Positions 41,430 to 53,559 of a stretch of DNA of 64,000 nucleotides are shown piece after piece; within the stretch, counting starts at the first letter, position 1; the number at the start of each line of letters is the position of its first letter. The stretch is from NCBI GenBank assembly GCA_001939145.1, contig LSRX01001103.1:139124-203123 (forward strand), in the 5' to 3' direction. The notes beneath the pieces are model-generated. The model saw nothing but the letters and a program-made list of their open reading frames with translations. It was not told where the DNA came from and ran no database searches. A program made the position numbers and the translations under genes. This stretch comes from Symbiodinium microadriaticum (Eukaryota > Sar > Dinophyceae > Suessiales > Symbiodiniaceae).

Positions 41430-43140
41430 TGCCTTGGCCTTGGCATCCTGAGAGGTTCCGGAGTCTCGGACCGGTCGGGCCAGGCCAGTCTCAGCCAGTC
41501 TCAGCTCCAGGCGGCGCCCTTGGTCTCCTGCTTAACCTCACCGTCAGAGGAGGGAGGAGGCTCGCTGGCGTCTGCCGCTGCCCACCTGCTGTGCTGCCTG
41601 CTCTGCCTGCTGGGCAGCCATCGCAGCCTCGAGCGGCGGCATTTGCGAATACGGCCGAAGCCCTTTCAGCGCGGGCCTGCTGTGCCGCCTGCTGCGCTGC
41701 AACCTGCGACTCGACGCCAGGAGGCAGGAACTGGGCCCTGCCACGCCAGAAACGAGGAGAGACAGCAGCTACCTGTACCTCTCTGAGTTCATGGTTCCAC
41801 TATGCTCCGTTCCACCATTTCCAGCCGAGTGGCCGATAGAACTGCCCCAGCTGGTCTGCCAGCTGAGACTGTGAGGATTGCACCTTCGAGATCTAAACTC
41901 ATCTAAACAACAACTCGCAGCATCTCGAAGCTCTTCAAGTATCTGCGAATCCCCGCAAAAGATGCGGAACGAGAGCGGTACACAACAAAGAGGCAGGCAT
42001 TAGGCACAACCATGCAAAACCTAGCCTCCGCGCAATGATTCAATCAAGCCGGCAGGAGCCCCGAGTGACCAACTGAGTGCTGCACCTCAGAGGCCGAACC
42101 ACCGAAGGCTCCGCCATATGCCTCATCTGATGGACGTATATGGACGTGATCTGAAAAGGCCGCTTCCCTTTTTAAGTCCATGCCTGTCCAACGTTCGTGC
42201 CCATGGGTGCGTAGGAGGAGCCTCCATACATCCTGCAAGAAACCCGGAGGCGGAGCCTACGAAATGCCTGGATGCATCCTTGGGGCCATGACCCACCCAT
42301 GCCAGGCATTCCCCCCATTCCGCCCATGGCCGGAGCAGGGACCTGGGGCCCAATCCCAAACTGTGACATCCCCAAAGGCCCATCACAAGAAAGAGGCACC
42401 CAAAAGGCACCGACGCCCTGCTGTGGCATGGCACCCTGGGTAGGCATGGTCATTGCCTGTCATAGCGACTAGAACACACCGGGCAACTTCGGGCCGGGGA
42501 GTGGGAGCAGGGCACCTAGCATCAATTTCATACATTCTCATTGCTAAACGAATATCATCTGCAGTGGCGGATGCTCGAGACGACAATCTGTTCAGGGGCA
42601 TTATTCTGCTCTCAAATGACAACGAAATCGGATCAACCAGTAACTCAGAGCGATTTGTGGTGTATAGCTTCCTGAACAAGACCTCCTGCTAAAGTCCAAA
42701 TTGTGCAGGGAGTGCTGGCACGCCCGGGGCGTACATTGACCTGGATCAGGCGTCGCAACATGTACAGGTGATCTGCAGGCTAACGATGTGACTCCGATGC
42801 CTGTAGATGCCACCAATGTGATTGGCCAGCTGCGCTTGCTGCAGCGAGGCCTGTGCCAGAGCACGCTTCTGACTGCGCAGACACAGGGCAGGTGCTGCAG
42901 GTAGCAATGTGGTGCGTCAGAGGCTCCCTTGGCAAAGCTTCCCTTCGAGAATACCCCGACTTTCAGACGGTGAGGTTTGCAGGGACCTTGCTTTCATCCC
43001 CTTTCGGCATATGAGCTGGATCCCTTCTCGCAAAGGCTCCCGGATGTTTCGAGCGGCCCGTTGCACGCGAATCGAGTCCCCGACATCTGACAAGGCAGGA
43101 GATGCTGGAGTGGCAGCAGTCGCGGGCTGGCTCGGCATGG
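41430..43140 (-). CDS. Unidentified gene with Met-Gly-Pro-rich and Ala-Gln-rich segments
   Basis: Minus-strand frames that look coding: 42940-43138 (SDVGDSIRVQRAARNIREPL), 42790-42860 (ALAQASLQQAQLANHIGGIY), 42480-42679 (LFRKLYTTNRSELLVDPISL), 42172-42453 (MPTQGAMPQQGVGAFWVP and MGGMGGMPGMGG, with MYGGSSYAPMG) and about 41600-41730 (VAAQQAAQQARAERASAVFA). The low-complexity tail resembles those of RNA-binding proteins, but no RNA-binding domain is seen. Exon joins are not fixed. Confidence 0.35.
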
Positions 43141-43757
43141 AAGCCTACCGCCAGCAAAGCGCAGGCAGCAAGGCTAGAATGTTAGATTGGCGAGGTTTGC
43201 CAAGGTGACTGCGCCTGATCACTCATGGCTCCAGCCACCAAGGCAAACGAGGCTCCTGCGACGTGGGTCACAAAACATGTCGATGTGTTGAATATACAAA
43301 CGGCACAGCGGGTGCGACAGTCTCACCTATCACCGTTTTTCAAATCACCGCTGATGTTCATGAAAGGCGCTGAAGTGTTCTGAACACATACTTCGATGTG
43401 CAGCACATCTTCCAGTCGACTTTCTATAAAACTGCCAACATAATCGGCAAGATTGCTCTTGCTTCCCCCGGAAAAGCCCCCCCTGATTGCTTCGCCGCGA
43501 CTTTGTCGTGCTCAGGACTCATCAGGCAATACATGGAAAGGTACAAAGCACGTGAGCGGAGCCTCTGATGATCTCTGATGCCTACTTACGCTAGTCAGCT
43601 CCTGCAGTCTCCGCTCTCGCAGAGGCTCTAGCAAGCCCGCACCCGACCTGCCCTTCGTCGGCCATCATGCCGAAAAGTGCTGGTCTTGCGCCTGCATTTG
43701 AACCCGTTGCCCGTTGCGCTTGACCGGACAAGTCACGAGCCGTGCCCGCAGCCGAGC

Positions 43758-44112
43758 TCACCAACTTGCACGCCAAGTGGCATTACGGATAGCAGCCCGA
43801 ACCGCTCCTCCGCGGCCAGGTTCTTGGCCTTTGGGCAGACGCTCAAACAGCTTGACAAGTCCAGTTGCAGTGTAAGCCGCTTCTTCTCCCCCGCTACCCA
43901 AACTAAAGCGTGACCTCCATTTCACTTTCAAACTCGTCCAGCTCCTGGCAGAACAGTGTCTGCTGTCTGCAAGGATGGACCATCGATTCACCCACCCTCC
44001 TTCTGCATGGACTCAGGCAGCTTGTGCTCGTCCATGATTTGCTGTAGGACGTCTCGCGTCTTGGGCTCCGGAAAGTCGAACGACCAGGTACTGAATCCTG
44101 ACGCAAGCTCAA
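43758..44112 (-). CDS. Unidentified coding-like exons
   Basis: WSFDFPEPKTRDVLQQIMDE and HKLPESMQKEGG (about 44090-43990), QTLFCQELDEFESEMEVTL (about 43970-43903) and EEAAYTATGLVKLFERLPKG (about 43890-43830) read as consecutive exons on the minus strand. No family is recognised. Confidence 0.35.
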
Positions 44113-44186
44113 GCGACGGTTTCCCTAGCCGACTTCCGGTAACCATCTGTGGACTGATTCCCCATCTGATTCCCCAAAACTCCTGT

Positions 44187-44262
44187 GTCACGGAAGGTGC
44201 CAGTGTCACGGAAGGTGCCAGTATCACGAAAGGTGCCAGTGTCGCGGAAGGTGTCGCGGAAG
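44187..44262. repeat. 18-nt tandem repeat
   Basis: About four units close to GTGTCACGGAAGGTGCCA, the last ones shortened. One minus-strand frame reads Thr-Phe-Arg-Asp-Thr-Gly repeatedly, but coding is not supported. Confidence 0.8.
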
Positions 44263-44463
44263 GTGGAACGGAACGTGGCAGTCTCTCCGAAAGCCGTGGA
44301 CGCTTCAGCATACAGCCTTGGTGCAAGAGTTGACTTTCTTGCACTCGCCTTGAAACTATGGCCATCGCTCAATGTGTGCCAGAGAGCTCCTCCCAATCCT
44401 TCTCAGCCATTTGTCCTGCGAGGGCCTCAGCCACCACCTCGGCCTGGCAAAGGAGATGCTTGT

Positions 44464-44560
44464 GCTTGGAATGCATGTATATGCATGTGTGCGTGTTTGT
44501 GTGTGTGTGTGAGTATGTAAATATACATATATACATACATGCATATATTGTAAGATTATA
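44464..44560. repeat. (TG)n then AT/ACAT-rich tract
   Basis: A GTGTGTGT run followed by ATACATATATACATAC. No gene. Confidence 0.8.
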
Positions 44561-44599
44561 TGATACTGCACTCGATTTGTATTTATGAGTCTACGGGAA

Positions 44600-47500
44600 T
44601 ATTCTGTTCTCGATTGCTGTTGATGAGTTCCAGCCCTGCCTGCGCCTCCACCTCGCGCAAAGCCCGGCCGTCATTGACTTGATCCTGGACGATTGCAGAC
44701 ATCACCGCTCGCCTTTGTTCGAGCCTCTGTTGATTACAAGTGTACGAGCTTTCATCTATCTTCAGCTTGTGCGTTGCAACGCTCTCGATTCAACCGCGCT
44801 GATTGGGGTGCTTGAAGGATTGCCCCTTGTGTTACCAAGGACCTTGACAAGGACGAGTTTCGGCAGAATGCGGTTGCAGGAGGTTCATCCTCACATGATT
44901 CGAGGCTTTTGGCAAAGTCTGGTGCTTCGGCTCGCAGCTTGCAGCGAGGCTTCGGCACTGCAGAGTGTGCAGGATTGCGGTTGTGCAGTTTCGCTCAGCA
45001 TTACTGCAAATTCAAGGGTTGAGTACGGCTTCCAGACTGCGACCTCGTGCTAAAAGGGTTTTTGGTCAATGGGCAGCACGATTCTGTTTGGGGGCGAGCG
45101 TGGCAACTGTGGGGGGGAGATCGAGTCTGCGAGTGTCACAGGGATTGTGCTCGTCCGGCATGGACTGGTCTGACCATGTGAGCCACGAAGTGAAGACCAA
45201 AAAAGACTTCCGGCAAGAACTACAAAGTTCAAAGCTGCCTCTAACAATATGAGCTCTTTCAACAGCAGCTCGTGCCGTCCATCTGGGAGCTGCCAGGCCT
45301 CTGGGGGCCCGCCTCATCAGGAGCTCTCCGCAAAAACAGGCTCTGCAAAACATCTTTTCGAGAAAAATTATTCTTCCTGTTTTCCCCCCACGATGTTCAG
45401 TAGAACAAACGGTCGCCCCAAACGCGGCCCAGGCACTTAGTCTCGACTCTGCCAGGAGTTGCTCAGCGGCTGCCTGGACATCTTCCAGCGAGGACTCCTG
45501 CGTCTCTGTGGCTTAACTTCGTAAGTTCACTCTGCATTTAAGGCCGCGATCAAGGTCGGTCCTTGCTCTCGCGGTCCAGGTCTTTGAGACTACTCATAAC
45601 GAAGGCGTTGGTTGTTTGCCGCAGGGAACGTGAAGTGTCCTCCGGGCAGTGCATCGCTGCGGAGATGTACAAATTTTGGGATGGTGATAGAGCGCCGCAT
45701 CCTGCACGGAATGCAAGAGCTGCTTCACGATGGAGTCCAGGGAGCTGTGGAAGTGCGCAGGGATATCAAAAACGCTGCCAGATCCGGAGCCTAGAACTGG
45801 CACGGCGTGGAATCACCCTGACCGACTGAAACAAAACAAAAGCGATACAAAATCTTCGAATCAAGACCGTGACCAAGGTTCTCAAGTAGTCCACATACGC
45901 AGCAACACCAGCTCCCCAGAGAGTCCAGCAGTCGGCTGAGGAACACCTCAGAAGCGCCGGAGAAAGCCTCCTCTCCTACCAGAAAATTTAAAAACGAAAG
46001 AACGAGGAACATCCCTCAACTGCATGCGGGGAGCGTGTTAGAGTCATATGCAAGGAGGTATCTGGTAGTAGCTTCCAGCGGATGTGGAGACAGGATGAAG
46101 TGGTCATCCTTCAAATGCTCGATGCACATCGTCTCCAGACCCGCGCGTATCCTTAAAGACAGAGACTGCGACTAGCCTCATCGAGGCGGGATCCTCCAAC
46201 CAGCAACAAAGGGCATTTGAGGGCTGCTTTTTCAAGACTACATCCACCGAGAGGCATGTTTTCCACCCACAGCCCATGCTGATCGGTCTCGGAAGGCTTC
46301 TCCATGGAGACTCTCTGTGTTCACAGTTAACAGGTTCCGATCGAGATGTATAGGGGCTTGCAGATCACTGTAGCATGAGTGCATCGTGCTATCAACACCA
46401 CTGTTCTATCTATGCTCACAACTGCCCTGTTCCAGTACCTTCCTCGTTGCCTTAAGCTTGTGCACTCCAACCCCGATTTGCTGATGGGCGGCGGTCTGTC
46501 AGGTTTGATCTTCATGGGCACTGGGTGGGCTACAAGTACTCTTTCCGTGAGCCAAGCTTGCATCGAGAAAGCTTCTTGGCACAAGCAGTGCCGAGCCAAC
46601 CGGGCTATGCCTAACAATGGCTTCTTCAGATTGGAGTTGCAGACATGGTTGCTAGTAATGCTAGTACCACAACCAACTCCGTACACAAAACTTTGAACTG
46701 CATTGTTGAAAACAGCCATGCCCAGACACAAGAGCTGAACAGTCGACGTGCCTAGGATTGCCCTCATCGCTAGCTTTGGAAGCGCTTGCCTCAGCTGTCG
46801 CTGGTACGGCATGCACGAAGGCAGTGCATCCGCGAGCTGAGGGGTTGGCAAGGGTGCGAAGTTGCCGCGCGTACACTCTGGGTGGCATATGAGCAGCCGC
46901 ACGGCAGCGCAACTCAACTCATCCACGGATTTGGTCAGGCGGTGCACCATGCCGGATTATGCAAGCAGTATAAGCACGAAAGCATAGTCTACCCATTCGC
47001 CGTTTTCGTCACGTGCGGCGACGACGGATGCTGAAAAATGCCTCATCAGTTGTAGTACTTGCTGATGTATGCCTGGCGAATAAACGTCGGAGACATTGCT
47101 TGCGGCCACTCGCCAATCACGAAGCTTCAGAAGTGTAAGTCCCTGCCCCCACCTTTTTGCCAGGGTTGTGCTTCTTGGTAACAAGCATGCCTCCCCAGTT
47201 TGCCTTGACCACAGGTGGGCGCCATCATGGGTCACCAATACTGTATTCAGCAATGCAAGCTTAGCCGGCTTAGCCCAGCACGACCCACATGTTGTAGATT
47301 CGAATGGGAACCTTCTTGATCTTCCAGTTTGGCCTCATTTGCTGGGGCCTGGCATTGCTTCACGTGCATCCAACCCTCTCGTTTCGGTCCTGGAAAGCTG
47401 CCGGCAGCGCCCTTCCTGGTTAGGCGCTCTGCTCAGTAGCCTGTGCATCTCCTCGCAGGGCGGCTCGGCGGGCTTTGTGAGCCGAGAAAGTCCGTCGCGC

Positions 47501-49380
47501 AGCGCTGAAGCTCCTGCTCGAGCTCGAGATTGATCTGCGAAGGCAGTGGAAGCAGCATATCAGCCTGGCAAAGCCGGACGAGAGAGAAGGCTATACAAAG
47601 TCAAAAAGCGCCTCAATGTTCAGGGCTCGATGGCCTGAAGCAAGTGTGCACCGTGATTAGACGCGGGAGCTTTGATGCAAGCAAGCCATTTCCTGCACTG
47701 TGATCGGTCTTGCAGCGCTGAAGCTTCGACAGCAATTCTCTGGTATGATTGTTCACAGCTGGCCTGTCTTGCAGAAGAAGCCGTCCTTCTGGAACGAGAC
47801 ATGACTCTAACTTCCAAGTCATTGGTACGAGCAAAGCAGCAGCTGATGTCCTCATCGAAGGCCTGCGCCAGCTGACACTTCGTGAAGGCGTGATTCTTCG
47901 ACTGCACTTGCTATGCAGTCATTAGATCATCCCTCCCACCTCCCTGGTACTGCGAGGGCGCCCGTGGTAGGCTGTGAAGATGCCATCCCCCTTGACACGC
48001 AGCTCGCCTGCAGAGAAGCACAGCCTCTCCCAAATGCATCACACCGGCACGATTTTGAACGATGCCACAGCACTTGCTCACCAGGCCTTCGTCTGCTCGC
48101 CACTGCAGGCCATCGGCACAGTAGCCGGCATGCGCAATGGCCTCGCCCTGCCGTTCCGCTACCTAACCCCTCGACTCTTTCGGCACAAGTCAGCCGCACC
48201 TCCTGCTCGCACACTGTGTAGAGAGTGCCGGCCTGACAATGTAGCTCACAACAGTGCGAGGCCCGCTGCTCACAGCTGAACGAGCAAAGCTGCAGAATGA
48301 ATCGCATGACAGTGTTCCGCACTAGCGGCGATCTCAGAGGCTGCATGCTGCAGCGAAAACTGAGAGAGCACGGCTGGGCTGGAAGCGCTCTGTCGCAGGG
48401 AGCCCACTGCAAAATTATTGTGCCTTTGCTTTTCTGGTTCGGAAGGACTTGTATGTCGAGCTGCAGCTGTGCAGAGGGTCTAGGGGCTCCTTGCTTCTGG
48501 GCAATGGCAATCCCAGCCAGCACCTGCGCACTTGCGCCACCAACACAACGTGGTGTCACAGCGCGGCTGAAAAGTGCCGGAACGGCAACAAAATTGCCCG
48601 AAGGGAAACAAGCCTTGACGGCTGCAAAGGAGGAACAGTCTGCGGCACAAGCCGCTGGCGACACAAGCTGGCAGGCCTTCATCCTGCTCTCTCACGCACT
48701 TTCAGGCCCGTCCGGAAGGGTGCTGTATGCATCCGACAGTGATCGAGCCGAGCGGACGACCTCGCAACGAAAAGAACCTAGAGAGTCTTGGAGTCACACG
48801 GGTCCGACAGTGATCAGCAGGGCCTGTCGAAGCATTCCCAGCAGTAGCAGGGACATCGCCATGAACAGCAGGCCGGCCACCTGGGTAGGTCAAAGGGCGC
48901 TTTGCCTTTAGAACTTATCAGCGCAAAGCCTCGTCGCTGCTGGGGCTCCCCACTAGCAGCAGGCTTTGGCCTTGGGCGTGGGCGACACATCCCGCTGCAT
49001 GCTGCAATACAACACTTCATGTCCGCAAGCTTGGATGATGGCTTCGTTCGTCTGCCCGGAAATCCACTGGACGCGCCTGCGTCAACAGCGCGTTCTCAGC
49101 TCAAGTACCATAGCCGGTGAAGCAGTCAGCACTTGCCCACATTCTGCATTGATTTGCTTGCCGGCACCGCCAACCGACAACCCAGGGCGACAGATTGGGG
49201 AGTAGGCCCTCGCAACTAGAACAAGCCGCAAAGGCATGCGTGTCTTACACACACATATGCAAGCAGAGCAACATTGAGACCACCTCTTGCAAACACGGAT
49301 CTGCAAGCCTCTCTGCAACGAGGTGACTTCTGCGAAACTGATGGGCTTTCTCGGGCTTCTCCGAATGACATGGCAACAGC
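44600..49380. other. Gene-poor stretch with scattered coding-like fragments
   Basis: Possible exons include minus 45680-45800 (SVFDIPAHFHSSLDSIVKQL) and plus 48560-48720 (KLPEGKQALTAAKEEQSAAQ). A 207-residue minus frame at 46327-46950 and a 251-residue minus frame at 47927-48682 carry no domain and compete with plus-strand frames. I annotate none of these as genes. Confidence 0.4.
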
Positions 49381-49390
49381 AGGAGCCGTA

Positions 49391-49424
49391 GCAGCAGCAG
49401 CAGCAGCAGCAGCAGCGAAGCTGC
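49391..49424. repeat. (GCA)n trinucleotide tract
   Basis: About ten GCA units. Readable as poly-Ala, poly-Gln or poly-Ser depending on frame, and not shown to be coding. Confidence 0.85.
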
Positions 49425-50219
49425 TGAAAGTCATGATTGCCACAGTTACCTGAGCTGGAGTGAGCAGTTGCCTCTCCGAGGAGGTCACAATGGCAAGCGT
49501 CCCGACCCCGTCCTGCAGGCACTCGGAGTCACAGCCCGAAGTCTGAGTTCAGGTATTGCGAAGAACTCTATGGGTTGCGGTTCACGCCGCATTTTGGCAA
49601 GGCGAGGCAGCTCCCGGCCTGCGACGATCTCCGCTCCGATCATCCCCTGATCCTGCCGGCAGCCAAATGCCGGGCAACGCGATATGAGACATAGTGAGAA
49701 ACATGATAAGATCAAATCTACTGTGAGCCGGTCCGAATGCGCGAGAGCATGGCAATGCACCTAGCGGAGGGTTGACAATGCACCAAGATGCAACAAGGTT
49801 CCATGGGAGAAGGTGTCAGTCTAGGCGAGAGGCATCCCAAATGTATGGAATAAGAACAGCAACTAGGAGCAAGCGAGGCAACCTCGCAGGCAAACAGGAA
49901 CCCCCTAGAACGTGATCAATGAAGTTGAGACGCCACTTCCGGTCCAGCAAAATCGACTGTGCTGAAGCGGACAGTAGCCTCGCAGAAGCGTGTGGACATG
50001 GCAGTGGGGCCTGCCAAAGACGACTAGACCCGAGGTGGCTAAACCGAAAGTCAAACTTGGGGAGGAGGGACTGGGACGAAAGCTAGAAGCGTCAACAACC
50101 GAGGCCTTTCCAGCGCAGCCAAGCAAGCTGAAACCACCCGTGTCTTGTGGGCATCCTAATGTCCGCCGTTTCCTGAAGCGCTATCATGATTCTAAGCATC
50201 GTTGGGAATATCGTGGGTC

Positions 50220-50375
50220 CCTCTCGGAGCCAGCAAGCGCACATCGCGAACATCATTGGGGGGCCTCTTGGATCCCAATCCAAGCCAACATGCGCGCATC
50301 ACGAGCATCATTGGGGGCTTCTTGGGGCCAACACACGCGCATCATGAGCATCATCGGGGAGCCGTTTCTCCACTC
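50220..50375. repeat. Degenerate tandem repeat with GCGCATCA-GAGCATCATTGGGG units
   Basis: Three related units of roughly 55-60 bp share a CGC-A-CA-GCGCATCA lead, a GAGCATCAT core and a GGGG end. Between 49.5 and 52.2 kb no gene is supported. Confidence 0.6.
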
Positions 50376-50884
50376 GGGCGCAGTCTGAAGTACCACATTG
50401 AAGCACCCCAAAAAGGACCCAGCGGGAAACCGCCGAACACCAGCACCAGGTGGGGGATAGCTCCAAATACGCCTCAAAAATGCCCACCTGACCGGGGGCC
50501 CTTCCCCACACCCCTAGATGCAACCTTTCGGTTGGTAAGAAACTCGGCTAGCCACGGAGGCTAGCTTTCGTGACATGTTCCAATTGTTTTCCATGTGGGG
50601 TCGTCGTCCCAGGCCACTATTACACGAAGGAAAAGCTATCCTAAATCTGAGCTCGACCTCACAGCTGACAGGCAAAGCAAGGATATAGCTGTGCCGGCCA
50701 GGGTTTTAAGATAGATCTTACCACATGTACTTACACAAGATCCCCGCAGGCGGCCTTAGAGTCAAGAACGTTCTGGTAAGTGTCATGCCAGTCGCCGGCC
50801 TGACGGCACCCCGATGAAGCACACACTTGCTGTCTTTCTGCGGGCTGGCAGGAAACCCCGCATGGGATTTATGATTTAAGGGCT

Positions 50885-51115
50885 TGGCAGAAGCAGTCCC
50901 GCTTCATGTCACAGACCCATTCACAATTCAGAAGCAACAAATCCCGCATCGCAGCAGTAGCAGGCATCATTTCACGGACCCACTATTCAGAGGCAACGAC
51001 ATGTTAGCAGTCTTAGCAGGCTACCGCAGTTCAAAGGCAACAAATCTTACATCTTGGCAGGCCTCATGTCACAGACCATAGTACATCTTGGCAGCATTCA
51101 TGTTTCAGACTCGAC
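50885..51115. repeat. Degenerate tandem repeat around CTTGGCAG and CATGTCACAGAC
   Basis: Recurrent blocks (CATGTCACAGACC, TTCAGAAGCAACAAATC, TTAGCAGGC, ACATCTTGGCAG) at irregular spacing of about 45-60 bp. This suggests an eroded minisatellite. Confidence 0.55.
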
Positions 51116-51847
51116 CAACTCACAATGCAGAGATGAAAGGCAATCTGCACCAGAAGTCATTCAATGGGCTGTATCTGACCTGAAGCCAGGCTTGATGTCC
51201 AGGAGAGATTTGCATAAAATGATCTGAACTCTATTGCCAAAAACGGCGCATGCCACTTCTTCGCATGTATTGTAGTCATTGTAGTCTGTACGACTACTTG
51301 CATGCGACTGCTCAGGTGACATTTCCATCACACCCATCCCAGACCTCTGATAAGGGGAACATTTAAACATGTGAGACAGTCCGCAAGCAGCTGCGGAGGA
51401 GGCAGCCGCTGATGAATTCCACAGCTGCCCATCCTTTGCTACGAAACTGGGCTCCTGGTATACCAATCTGCCACTTTCCGCGCCCTCCCGCTCCGCCCCA
51501 ACCCCAAAAAGCACGGAGTGCAGTAAAAAACAAACAAGATCAATCTACCACTGCCTCGCCCCCCCCCCCCCTGCCACGCACCCCCCTCTCCCGCCGCTCC
51601 TCCTAGATTGACAGTACCACTGAAGATGTTGCTGTCGCGCCTTTGTCTGCCCCATTGCTACAGCAGACTTAACTCAAGCAAACAGCTCTAGCCCTGCCTA
51701 AATTACGATATCAACTCTTCTCGCGGGTATGGTGGATCCTGCCTGACTTGGGCCTCACCCGCACTTGTGCCCTCTCCCCCTGCCAAACACACTGAGCATG
51801 CAGATCTTTGAAAGCCACGATATTATGTGAATGTCATATGTACATGT

Positions 51848-52055
51848 GTATATATATATATACACACACACCTAAATATACGTATACGTTTTACATGTAC
51901 TGAATGTACGCATGTATCTATGTATGTATGTATGTATCTATGTATGTATGTATGTATGTATGCATGCATGCATGCATGCATGCATGCATGCATGCATGCA
52001 TGTATGTATGTATGTATGTATGTATACATGTATGTATACATGTATGTATACAAAC
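51848..52055. repeat. (ATGT)n/(ATGC)n tetranucleotide array
   Basis: A TATATA/CACACA lead is followed by long runs of ATGT and ATGC units. It gives Met-Tyr-Val-Cys and His-Ala-Cys-Met frames that are not genes. It lies just past the 3' end of the multicopper oxidase gene. Confidence 0.95.
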
Positions 52056-52264
52056 ACATTATGTTCTCCCTCTTCCTCCATCCCCGGGTTCAAACTATGC
52101 AGCATTTCGACTCGTTTTGAATCGGGGCTAGCGGCGGCTGCTAGCGGGTTTGGAGGCCAGACCTTCGTCCCATGCGCAGTCTCCCCTTAGGCCCTTCGGC
52201 TGCAAGTCGACCCGAAAATCGCACTGACTGCTAGGGTCCGTCGCTTTCGGCCAGAGACGACAGA

Positions 52265-53490
52265 CGCCCAGACGGCCCCGACACTTCATGATGGCCTTGA
52301 AGTAAGGGTCGTTGCCGGCAGGCGTGTTCTGCAGTTGAAAAGGCCATGTGTGCTGGTGAAAGCCTCAGATGAAGATTGAAGGATCTGCACTCAACAAGCT
52401 AGAACACCGAGCCTTCGATGAGTCGTGTTCAGAGGTCCGCCCGACGATGGTGCGTGCAAGCGACTGTGCTTGTCAATCCCTGAAATCTCTCGCTGCACAA
52501 CAGCGTCGCGTGGCCACTGATGCAAGTATTTCTTGGCACCTTCGAAGAGGTGGCCATCAATCCAACGAGTGTGAACCCCCTGTCCCAGCGGAGTCTTGCA
52601 GCTGCAATCCGGGCTCGTCAGGCCACCGCTGAGGTCCTGCAAGTACGTCGGCCGGCTACGAGGATGCCAGGGGGCCAAGTCCTCCTTTCTGGATCCCTGC
52701 GACTCGACAGAGCGGATGGAAAACAGGGGACCCACGTAGGACTTCACCCCATTTCCGGGACTGGCCAAAGAAGCTATGGCATGATTGGTACCTTCCTCAC
52801 TGCCTGGACAGCGTACGACTAGATCTGCTCGTCCACCAGGGGGCAGGGACACGCGGGTAATCCAGCGTGGGAAGTCATCAATGTAAATGCCGTCTTTTGC
52901 GAGCAGCGCGGTCTCGCAGCTTCCAAAGTCCAAGAAAAGCCAATCAGAGACACCGGCCATTACCAAGCGCAAGCGGTGCCACTGGGTTGAGGATACGGTA
53001 AGAACGGGCTGCACTGCGCCGTTCACCAGCCAGAGGTCCTCTGGTGGTGAGCTCTGGAAGAGCTGGTCGCCAGATGCCTTCGCAGCTGCCGTCAAGAGCG
53101 GCAGAGGCAAGTTCCTCAGAGCTCTCAATGCTAACGCTAACGTGAGGCACGGGGTAAACCAAGCCTCGGAGTTAGAGCCAGGCCACTGTAACATCAAACT
53201 GTGATCTGGCAATGTCTCCAGCTGAGCTGAGAGGAAGCCTTGCAGGCATCACGTTCATGTCATGATGTCATGTCATGCCATGTCTCTGAAGAGGGGCCTG
53301 GCCTGGTGGATCCTGCACCAAAAGCACGGACGCAGCTCCAGCACCCGCCTGCATGACCTGCTGCCACCAAGCACGAGGTAGCTTCGTGAAAGCCGCACAA
53401 AACACACGGAGCTCAACCCTGCGAAGCTGGGATCTCAGCGTTGGATCCGTGATGATGAGGGTGCGCCCAATAAGTACCGGGAGAATGATC
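52265..53490 (-). CDS. Multicopper oxidase, partial multi-exon
   Basis: Exons in order on the minus strand. About 53490-53435: DHSPGTYWAHPHHHGSN, the type-3 copper His-x-His motif of multicopper oxidases. 53357 to about 53270: MQAGAGAASVLLVQDPPG, the strand that follows it. About 53120-52800: PEDLWLVNGAVQPVLTV, then WHRLRLVMAGVSDWLFLDFG, LLAKDGIYIDDFPR and PPGGRADLVVRCPG, the second cupredoxin domain. About 52365-52265: HQHTWPFQLQNTPAGNDPYF, the C-terminal copper site. The first His-x-His exon and the final His-Cys-His exon were not found and probably lie to the right of 53.5 kb and left of 52.26 kb. The enzymes oxidise phenols, metals or ascorbate with oxygen; the substrate here is unknown. 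Junctions are mostly approximate; the 53357 start follows a CAGCAG acceptor. Confidence 0.75.
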
Positions 53491-53559
53491 TGCGATGAGC
53501 TTGTAGTCATACCTCGGGCACAGAGCGGCGAGGTAGTCGGCCTTCAGGAAAACACATTG

